Positions 58,501 to 64,000 of a stretch of 64,000 bases of DNA are shown here, one piece after another (the first letter of the stretch is position 1; each line of letters opens with the position of its first letter). Made by a program: the position numbers and the translations under genes. The notes under the pieces were generated by a model. That model was not told the DNA's origin. It made no database searches and saw nothing but the letters and a program-made list of their open reading frames with translations. Source of the DNA: VXPQ01 sp965117025 (GTDB taxonomy: Bacteria > Bacteroidota > Rhodothermia > Rhodothermales > VXPQ01); NCBI GenBank assembly GCA_965117025.1, contig OZ220746.1, forward strand, positions 1,364,001 through 1,428,000. Reading direction: 5' to 3'.

Positions 58501-59249
58501 CTCATATTGGTGCCGATCATGCCCGGATTGGTAAGCGTGGCCGTCGTGCCTTCGAAATCCGCGACCGTGAGTTTGCCGTTCCTTGCTCGTCGAACAATAT
58601 CGTTGTATATGCCCATCAACTGGGGAAAACTCATGCGTTCCGCTCCCTTGATATTGGGCACGAGCAACGTACGCCGGCCTCTCCGTTCGATATCGATGGC
58701 GATCCCGAGATTGACCTGCTCCGGAAGAACGTGCCGGGAAACCCCGTCTTCGCGCAAAAAGGTCGTATTCATGTTGGGGAACCGGGCAAGCGCCTTGACA
58801 AGCGCCCACATGATCAGGTGGGTGAACGAAACTTTTTCCCCACCCTGGTGCTGCTGGTAAGCATTGATAAGTATGCGGTTCTCGATCATCAACTTGACCG
58901 GAATGGTCCGCATGGAGGTAGCCGTGGGCACACCAAGGCTCGCCTCCATGTTTTCGACGATCTTTGCCTGCGGCCCCCGGATAACATCCTTGTCCGGCTT
59001 GGGCTTGGGAGACGGCGGCGCTTCCGGCTCGGGCGCAGCTCCGTCCCCCTGCTCAGGAGCCGGCTCGACGACCACCTCGTCAGGAAGAGGCGCTGTAACC
59101 TGCCGCGCCTGCGCGACTGCGCGAAACGGCTCGTCGGGCGTGTAGTCGGCAAAGAATTCCCGCCAGGCCTCGGCTACGCTTTCCGGGTCTTCAAGATACT
59201 GGTGATAGAGATTCTCGATGTACCCTGTATTGAATCCGAGCGCACTCAT
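55557..59249 (-). CDS. kgd: Multifunctional 2-oxoglutarate decarboxylase/dehydrogenase (Kgd/SucA with fused E2o catalytic domain)
   Basis: 1230 aa. Residues ~1-45 are the SucA-like start ('FNTGYIENLYHQYLEDPESV'), ~50-90 a Pro/Glu/Lys-rich linker, ~95-330 an E2 acyltransferase core ('TSMRTIPVKLMIENRILIN', 'STYDHRIIQGAESG' with the DHR active site), and ~370-1230 the thiamine-diphosphate E1 component ('VIGMAHRGRLNILANIL', 'HVGAHGEHTAPGG', 'LLASNPSHLEAVNPIVEG', 'HGDAAFAGQGVV', 'QVGWAYAEALAFGSLL', 'LLPHGWEGQGPEHSSARLE'). No lipoyl domain is present, as in actinobacterial Kgd. It runs the oxoglutarate step of the TCA cycle. A TAATTTTG element at 59264-59271 (minus strand) could be its -7 box. Confidence 0.95.
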   Translation of the reverse strand: MSALGFNTGYIENLYHQYLEDPESVAEAWREFFADYTPDEPFRAVAQARQVTAPLPDEVVVEPAPEQGDGAAPEPEAPPSPKPKPDKDVIRGPQAKIVENMEASLGVPTATSMRTIPVKLMIENRILINAYQQHQGGEKVSFTHLIMWALVKALARFPNMNTTFLREDGVSRHVLPEQVNLGIAIDIERRGRRTLLVPNIKGAERMSFPQLMGIYNDIVRRARNGKLTVADFEGTTATLTNPGMIGTNMSVARLMPGQGVIIGAGAIGYPPEYHSYPPEAVSKAGISPVMNITSTYDHRIIQGAESGSFLLYLADTLLGKHGFYQQIFEQLNIPYQPYELSTDTTPQIGGGEPGDRVDMVHKQGRVLQFIREHRVRGHLQADINPLGYNWMYHPELDPFWYELTIWDLDREFLTGGVGGRDVLPLRDIVDIVRTTYCRKIGIEYMHISSPTEKRWLQDRLEPTGREEPVSPAAKRRVLQKLNAAEAFERFLHTKYIGHKRFSLEGAESVIPMIDAMLSEAAEHDIQEVVIGMAHRGRLNILANILNKPYEAIFSEFEGNIDPNTTQGSGDVKYHVGAHGEHTAPGGATVKLLLASNPSHLEAVNPIVEGMVRARQDLLQYGEQALIEAEARDAVIPLLIHGDAAFAGQGVVTETLNLSQLAGYKTGGTIHIVINNQIGFTTSPSDARSSTYATDAARTIQAPIFHVNGDDPEACVRVVQLALEYRNAFNKDVVIDMLCYRVRGHNEGDEPTYTQPLLYRRIEEKRSPRKLYTERLLRRGEMNPEEAEEILRDYRDRLQEAFDQTTSMDAERAKNLAAALAAPAPLSLEEPDTAAPEENLHAVAYTMADFPDNVKVHKKLTRQFQRNKALYLEQEQVGWAYAEALAFGSLLLEGTTVRLSGQDSRRATFSQRHAVLYDQKTGREYIPLNNIREGQAHLHIYDSLLSEYAVLGFEYGYSVADPSALVIWEAQFGDFANGAQIVFDQFLVAAEAKWAQQSSLVALLPHGWEGQGPEHSSARLERFLQMCAEENMIVCNLTTPANYFHALRRQVRLSDRKPLIVMAPKSLLRHPLFVSSASELTNGGFRKVIPSDADPKAVRRHVLCTGKVYYDLVQALQKREDTSIAITRIEQHYPFPEEEVLDELVRYGDATEVCWVQEEPANMGAWTYMQSRLDALLDKVSRVGHGRTAYVGRPGSASPATGSAEMHKAETENILSTVLGRARLPAYEPFR

Positions 59250-59321
59250 GGTTTTGACAATTGCAAAATTAGCATGAAGACGGCCTTTCGTACCGTCAAC
59301 GATACCACCTTGAATCGGTTC

Positions 59322-59339
59322 TCCCGGCGGTATCCGGGA
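59322..59339. other. Small hairpin between the SDR gene and kgd
   Basis: TCCCGG-CGGTAT-CCGGGA. In the 151-bp spacer on the minus-strand path from the epimerase gene to kgd; could end the epimerase transcript. Short and without a U-tract. Confidence 0.3.
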
Positions 59340-59400
59340 ATATTCCTCTCATGGCCGGCGTGAGGTCCGGTATCTCCTCTGCCTCGCGGAAGGCGCCGCC

Positions 59401-60381
59401 TCACAACCATTCCTGCGCGCGATACCACGCAATGGCGTCCGCAACCCCTTGTTTCAACGAGACGGCGGGGCTGTAATCGAGAAGCCGCCGCGCCTTGTCG
59501 ATGGAGCACATCTTGCAGGCATGCCTGATTTCGCGAGCCTTTTCCCGGTGGAAGGGCGGTAATATCCCGCCCAGCCGGGACACCTCTTCCACGGCCGCTC
59601 CCAGTATACTGACGAGCGGGGGAGGTACAGATACGGTCATAGCCCTTCGACCCAACGCCGCCATAGTCGCCTCCTTGAGATCGCGCCACGAATAGAACTC
59701 CCCGCCACCGAGAAAAAACGTTTCCCCCACAGCGGCCGGCGTCTCCGCCGCAGCCATCATGCCCTGCACCAGATCGGCGACGTGAACCAGACTCATCGTC
59801 GGTTCACGGGTATTCCCGGCCACCGGATATATCCCCTTGCTCGCCATTCGAAAAAGCGCGAACAGGTCGGCTTCTCGCGGCCCATATACGGTAGGGGGAC
59901 GCACGATCGTTACAGGCAGGCGGTCTTGCCAGACAGATAACGCCTCCTCCATGCGGGCCTTGCTGGCGCCGTACCGGGTCAAGGGCTGCAGGGCGCTTTC
60001 CTCGGTAGCTACGCGGTCAGCGCACCGCCCGATGACAGCAAGGGTGCTGGTAACCACCACGCGGTGCACTCCCGGATTCACGCGAGCGAGCACCTCCATC
60101 AAGCGAAGGGTCGTCTCGACATTCCCCTGACGGAAAGCATCATCGTCGCGAGCACGCGTGACCCCGGCATTATGATACACGTAATCCACACCGCGCACAG
60201 CCTCGGCGATAAGCGTCTCATCGAACAAATCGCCCCGCACTTCCTGAATCGGGAGCCCCTCCAGCCATTTACGCCGGGTTCGGACAAGACAGCGTACTTC
60301 GTCTACCCCCCGGCACAGCAATCCCTCGACGAGATGGCTCCCTATGAAACCCGTTCCCCCGGTAACGAATGCTTTCTTCAT
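59401..60381 (-). CDS. NAD(P)-dependent epimerase/dehydratase (extended SDR)
   Basis: 326 aa. Rossmann start 'AFVTGGTGFIGSHLVEGL' (GxxGxxG), 'VDYVYHNAG', catalytic 'YGASKARME' (Tyr-x3-Lys) with a Ser/Thr in 'VVVTSTLAVIG', and 'VTIVRPPTVYGPRE'. The substrate-binding half 'PTMSLVHVADLVQGMMAA', 'GETFFLGGGEFYSWRDL' and 'RRLLDYSPAVSLKQGVADAI' resembles the 3-beta-HSD/dihydroflavonol reductase-like SDRs rather than sugar epimerases. Substrate unknown. Just downstream of the MITE-like element. Confidence 0.9.
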   Translation of the reverse strand: MKKAFVTGGTGFIGSHLVEGLLCRGVDEVRCLVRTRRKWLEGLPIQEVRGDLFDETLIAEAVRGVDYVYHNAGVTRARDDDAFRQGNVETTLRLMEVLARVNPGVHRVVVTSTLAVIGRCADRVATEESALQPLTRYGASKARMEEALSVWQDRLPVTIVRPPTVYGPREADLFALFRMASKGIYPVAGNTREPTMSLVHVADLVQGMMAAAETPAAVGETFFLGGGEFYSWRDLKEATMAALGRRAMTVSVPPPLVSILGAAVEEVSRLGGILPPFHREKAREIRHACKMCSIDKARRLLDYSPAVSLKQGVADAIAWYRAQEWL

Positions 60382-60423
60382 AGTGAGCAGGACAAATATC
60401 TCCGTACGATCATGGAATGGGAT

Positions 60424-60692
60424 TAGGGCCTGTTCACACTATACAGCAATGCTCTGTTCCGTCAGGCACGGCGTCAATCAAGGCGCGAGGAGTGAAGTTT
60501 GGTGGTTCCAAATGAGCGACGAGCAACGAAGAGTGGCGCCGTGACCGGCGGAACCCGAAGGGCGGGGCCTATTTTCCTGCCATGCGGCGTTGCCGCTCGC
60601 TTATGTGGCTGGGCCACATTGCGCTCGCGGCGCCTGGCCTGGCAGAAAAACAGGCTCCGCAGAGCGCCGCTGTATAGTGTGAACAGGCCCTA
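60424..60692. mobile_element. MITE-like non-autonomous element with perfect 23-bp terminal inverted repeats
   Basis: 60425-60447 AGGGCCTGTTCACACTATAC... and 60669-60691 its exact reverse complement bound 267 bp. Adding the outer T and A gives TAGGGCC...GGCCCTA, which would fit a TA target duplication as made by IS630/mariner-type transposases. The inside has no ORF of note but holds a hairpin ATGTGGC-TGG-GCCACAT and more dyads (CTGCCA / TGGCAG). The CTA at its right edge is the stop codon of rlmD. This explains most of the 308-bp gap 60382-60689; no gene is seen there. Confidence 0.75.
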
Positions 60693-62021
60693 GGTTTTCC
60701 GGCGCAACTTGACCACGTTTTCGATGTGGGGCGTGTGCGGAAACAGATCGACGGGCTGTACCGCTTCGATACGGTATGCCTCCCGGAGCATGCCGAGATC
60801 GCGTGCCTGCGTTCTCGGATTGCAACTCACATAGACGAAGCGTTCGGGCCCCAACTCGCCTATGCACTCGACCACCTTCGGGTGCAGACCGGCGCGCGGC
60901 GGATCCACGATAAGCACGTCCGCCGTTCCGTAGCGCTCCGCGAAACCGGGCCCGAACACCTCCGGCATATCGCCCTGCACAAATGTACAGTTTTCCACCC
61001 CGTTGGCTTCGGCATTGGCGCGGGCATTACGGACCGCTTCTTCTATGAGTTCAACACCCGTCACACGGCGTACAGCGTCCGCCAAAAAGATGGAAATAGT
61101 CCCCGCCCCGCAATACAAGTCGTAAACCCTGTCCTCCGGTTGCAATTCGGCAAAAGCGCGCACCGTATCGTACAACCGCTCCGCCTGGGCGGTATTCGTC
61201 TGGAAAAAGGAATTGGAAGCAATCTCGAAAGTATGACTCCCGATCCGGTCATGAATGACGCCGGAGCCGAACAGGGTCTCGACCCGTTCTCCAAAAGCCG
61301 TTTGCGCTTTCCCCGTGTGGATCGTATTGACGAATGTGGTCACCTCAGGGAAATCCTGTCGGAGAAAAGTTGCCATCGCGGCCATCCGCTCGGCATCGAA
61401 TCCGTTCGTCACCAGGTTGACCATGATCTCCCCGGTGCGTTCGCCCGTCCGGATCACCAAATGCCGCAGAAAACCGGTATGCTTGCGTATGTTCCAGGGG
61501 GACCAGTCCTTCTCCCGGACGAAATCGCGGATCCGATTCACCATCTCATAGCTTGCCGTCGATGGCAGATGGCATTCGCGCAGGTCGAGCACCTTGTCAA
61601 AATGCCCGGGGACATGCAGGCCCAGGGCAAAATTCGTGTCGAAAACACTACCCGAATCGATTTCTTCCCGCGTCAGCCAGCGGTTCGCGCTGAACGAGAA
61701 CTCCATCTTGTTGCGATAGAAATAACGCTTCTCCGACCCGATGGTCGGCAACACCGTAACCTCCGCAAACTGACCGACACGTATCAGGGCATCGCGCACG
61801 CTCTCGGTCTTGGCGTCGAGCTGCGCCTGGTATTGCACATGCTGCCAGCGGCATCCGCCGCATGTCCCGAAATAGCGGCACGGCGACGCAACGCGCAACG
61901 CACTCGATTCCAGCATCTCCTCGATCGCCGCCTCTGCATATCCCTTTTTCTTTTTGTACACGCGGGCGCGTACGCGATCTCCCGGTACAGCCCAGGGGAC
62001 GAAAATCACAAACCCGTCCAC
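60690..62021 (-). CDS. rlmD: 23S rRNA (uracil-C5)-methyltransferase, RlmD-like
   Basis: 443 aa from GTG 62021. SAM-dependent m5U methyltransferase with an Fe-S cluster: 'PCRYFGTCGGCRWQ' plus 'DLRECHLPS' give four cysteines. SAM site 'VYDLYCGAGTISIFLA', 'VLIVDPPRAGLHP', and catalytic Cys in 'FVYVSCNPRTQARDL'. The N-terminal TRAM domain is cut by the GTG start: the frame upstream to 62102 continues the fold ('HIELSIDKFADGGRSLARVD') but has no ATG, GTG or TTG. The real start may be a rare codon or lost by an indel. TAG stop comes from the MITE edge. RlmCD/TrmA-like specificity cannot be fully excluded. Confidence 0.92.
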   Translation of the reverse strand: MDGFVIFVPWAVPGDRVRARVYKKKKGYAEAAIEEMLESSALRVASPCRYFGTCGGCRWQHVQYQAQLDAKTESVRDALIRVGQFAEVTVLPTIGSEKRYFYRNKMEFSFSANRWLTREEIDSGSVFDTNFALGLHVPGHFDKVLDLRECHLPSTASYEMVNRIRDFVREKDWSPWNIRKHTGFLRHLVIRTGERTGEIMVNLVTNGFDAERMAAMATFLRQDFPEVTTFVNTIHTGKAQTAFGERVETLFGSGVIHDRIGSHTFEIASNSFFQTNTAQAERLYDTVRAFAELQPEDRVYDLYCGAGTISIFLADAVRRVTGVELIEEAVRNARANAEANGVENCTFVQGDMPEVFGPGFAERYGTADVLIVDPPRAGLHPKVVECIGELGPERFVYVSCNPRTQARDLGMLREAYRIEAVQPVDLFPHTPHIENVVKLRRKT

Positions 62022-62270
62022 GCGGGCAAGAGACCTCCCTCCGTCGGCGAATTTATCGATGGATAGTTCGATATGTGCTCCGCGCTCTACGATACGGTTA
62101 TCTCACTGTTTTTTTCTGCAGCTTCTGCAATGCGCCGGCCATGTGGCAGTCAGGTGCATTACCCGGTTTGAACGAAAGGATCCGTCATACCCCATGCGGG
62201 CCATGACGTTTTCGAACAGGGATGAGACAGAGCAGACATAATTAAAAGCAAAACGAGGTGGACCGGATGA

Positions 62271-64000
62271 TTAAAAAGCATGCCCCAGGCCGAAATGCCA
62301 CTGGATGTCTGAAAAGCCATCAGGAAACGCTCCGACGCCGGGACGACGAGGATCGTAAATCTTCACAGCAACCTCGACTCGCCCGATGAGATACTTCCAA
62401 TCCAGCCGGAGGCCTATCCCGGATCCAACGCCTATCTGGCGATGGAACGAATCGAAGTGGAAGCGCCCGTCCAGTTTCCCGGATACATCCTTTCCGAAAC
62501 CGGGATTGCGCGGGCCGAACCACACGTTGCCGGCATCTACAAAGATTACGCCGATCCAGTCAGTGCTAAGCAAGGAGTGAAAAAGAATTCTCCGCGCCTC
62601 CACGCCTGCTTCCAGTTTGATGTCTCCACCGAGAATGTTCGTGCCTTCGCCGGAATCCTGTACAGACTGGAATTGGGCGCCGCCAGGGCCCAGTTCTCGC
62701 CAGTCCCAGCCCCGCACGCTTGTGGCGCCGCCGATATAAAACCGCTGACCGAACGGCACCAGCCCCGTACTGCCCAGGGGGTGCGCAATGCCACCTATGA
62801 ACTTCAGCGCAACGACGGAAGAAGAATTCACTGCATGATACAAGCGAAAATCGCTGCTGAAACGCACATATCGCCGGTACAGAAGCCGATTGGATCCGCC
62901 CTCGGAAGAAAAGCGGGAAAGACCGGGAAGATATCCTTCCACCGTACCGGGAGAATAGGCGAAACGATCCAGCAAGTAAGGTACATTATTGCCCAGTTCC
63001 GCCGATACTTCGATGCTATGTCCCCGGTCGCGCCGGAGCGGATTCACATTGGTCGAACGCAACATATACCGGATCGCCGTATTGATTTGCGGCACCGTGT
63101 AATCCTCAAGAATCTGGGCCCGTTGAACCGGGTCAGAAACCGGATCGAGCAGGTCATTCAGAATATCGTCCTGGAAATTCCGCAACGTATCGGGGTTGCT
63201 CAGACTCACGTCCACCACGTCCAGCAACGAGGTCAGGGTCGCATTATGACGCAACTCGAGTCGGTACCGGGCATTGCCGCGCGCGCGGATGATGAAACCG
63301 AAATCGTCGCGCCGGGCCGTGAGCAGGCTGAGCGTCAGGCGGGTTCGGACATCATACAGGGAAAGCGAAGCGTCGATCCCACGAAACGGACGCATGAGAT
63401 ACGGCATCGTGAGTGACGTCGCGACCTCCGCCTGCGCCGCGTTTAACGTGCTGAAATCGTCGAAAGCGGTCGATATGGAGCCGGATGTTCGTACGCGGAA
63501 CGCCTCCCCCCGACCCAGCAGATTGGCGTTCTCGTATGTGAGGGCCACGCCCGTAGCCAATTCCTTGTCCGAGTTGTTGAACGGATCCACACGTTGAAAC
63601 ACGGACGGTTCGAAACCGATCTGATGCCGGTCGCGAGTACGAAGATCGACGCGATGCGACAAAGTCGGAACGGCGCCTGTGAATGGACCGGTCGATGGCT
63701 GCGGAACGATGTCCGTAAAAAGAAACACGCCGGTGCCTTCGAGGCGCCGACGGGTAGCAAGCACCTTCGATTGCGAGTACCAGTCCCCTGGCGTAAATCG
63801 AAGCGTACGAACAAGCAAGCCCGACGACAATTTCTTCTCGTTCCGAAACCGGAAAGATGCCGTACCGCCGGCCACGGTATCCGAAGAGGTCTCCAGCAAA
63901 AGGGTCTCGGACCGCTCCGCTACTTTCGGTTCGGGCCCCGCTATCTCGAACGAAATGTCTCCGAAGCGATAACGCGGACCGGTTCCGATCTCGAAGCACA
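62271..64000 (-). CDS. Omp85/TamA-like outer-membrane assembly protein, 5' end outside the window
   Basis: At least 576 aa; the frame is open to base 64000. The visible N-terminal part is a POTRA-like domain ('GPRYRFGDISFEI', 'PGDWYSQSKVLATRRRLEG', 'GVFLFTDIVPQ'), followed by a 16-strand-type surface-antigen barrel: 'VDLRTRDRHQIGFEP', 'ALTYENANLLGRGEAFRVR', 'FYIGGATSVRGWDWRELGPG' (the conserved RGF/Y-like loop, here VRGW), 'IGVIFVDAGNVWFGPRNPGF' and 'QIGVGSGIGLRLDWKYL', ending in 'HFGLGHAF' with the terminal Phe. Closer to BamA/TamA relatives than to two-partner TpsB. Probably helps insert outer-membrane proteins or lipids. Confidence 0.88.
   Translation of the reverse strand, partial: CFEIGTGPRYRFGDISFEIAGPEPKVAERSETLLLETSSDTVAGGTASFRFRNEKKLSSGLLVRTLRFTPGDWYSQSKVLATRRRLEGTGVFLFTDIVPQPSTGPFTGAVPTLSHRVDLRTRDRHQIGFEPSVFQRVDPFNNSDKELATGVALTYENANLLGRGEAFRVRTSGSISTAFDDFSTLNAAQAEVATSLTMPYLMRPFRGIDASLSLYDVRTRLTLSLLTARRDDFGFIIRARGNARYRLELRHNATLTSLLDVVDVSLSNPDTLRNFQDDILNDLLDPVSDPVQRAQILEDYTVPQINTAIRYMLRSTNVNPLRRDRGHSIEVSAELGNNVPYLLDRFAYSPGTVEGYLPGLSRFSSEGGSNRLLYRRYVRFSSDFRLYHAVNSSSVVALKFIGGIAHPLGSTGLVPFGQRFYIGGATSVRGWDWRELGPGGAQFQSVQDSGEGTNILGGDIKLEAGVEARRILFHSLLSTDWIGVIFVDAGNVWFGPRNPGFGKDVSGKLDGRFHFDSFHRQIGVGSGIGLRLDWKYLIGRVEVAVKIYDPRRPGVGAFPDGFSDIQWHFGLGHAF

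Noticed and set aside
60425..60691. Short frames inside the MITE-like element as a transposase remnant
   Set aside because: None exceeds about 65 codons without being an artefact of the dyads, and no catalytic DDE pattern is seen.

Overview
The window is 64 kb of fairly GC-rich chromosome from a free-living, aerobic bacterium that most resembles the Rhodothermota (Rhodothermales, formerly placed in Bacteroidota). The reasons are an alternative complex III (ACIII) operon fused to an A2-type caa3 oxidase operon, a C-terminal secretion tail of the PNPFNP type, the DUF4249/TonB receptor, DUF5916 and DUF5687 families, a Kgd-like fused 2-oxoglutarate decarboxylase, and scarce Shine-Dalgarno sites. 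No rRNA, tRNA, CRISPR array or intact insertion sequence was seen.

Layout. 1-1.8 kb: a secreted lamin-tail/Cache-like protein. 2-14.9 kb (minus strand): one long respiratory operon, ActA-B-C-D-E-F, a small membrane protein, Sco1, then CtaC-D-E-F, so quinol oxidation, electron transfer and O2 reduction are encoded together. 15-21.7 kb (plus strand): a GT2 glycosyltransferase fused to a degenerate phosphoglycosyltransferase, accA, nadC, a ROK sugar kinase and an intact WcaJ-like priming transferase. 21.9-26.4 kb: an accessory pair, a DinG-like Fe-S helicase with a very AT-rich insert and a degenerate exonuclease N terminus, followed by an unrecognised 283-aa protein. 26.5-36.6 kb: an ABC-F ATPase, an AraC-type regulator whose start is separated from its HTH by a 19-C tract, and outer-membrane/lipoprotein genes (DUF5916, DUF4249 + TonB receptor, an unknown lipoprotein). 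36.9-42.6 kb: a decaying area with a frameshifted fragment, three DUF5687 membrane proteins (one truncated), a frameshifted ABC ATPase and a rhodanese. 42.7-55.5 kb: M16 protease, STAS protein, uvrB, rpmE, PspA, a coiled-coil membrane protein, a CorC/CNNM protein, FloA, moaC, dtd, rdgB and rpsU. 55.6-64 kb: the fused 2-oxoglutarate enzyme, an SDR epimerase, a MITE-like element, RlmD and a 5'-truncated Omp85/TamA-type protein.

Two interspersed intergenic repeat families run through the window: a roughly 38-nt hairpin (GGATACTCTGATCA..., at 20.3, 41.0, 48.1, 48.7 and 51.8 kb) and a 23-nt terminal repeat (AGGGCCTGTTMACACTATRC...) seen singly at 42.7 and 48.1 kb and as a perfect inverted pair bounding a 267-bp element at 60.4 kb. 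Ends of these repeats form or overlap the stop codons of neighbouring genes.

The items that look least described are the helicase/unknown-protein pair, the GT2-pseudo-transferase fusion, the homopolymer-controlled AraC gene and the hairpin repeat family. All functional names come from reading motifs by eye; no database search was possible.
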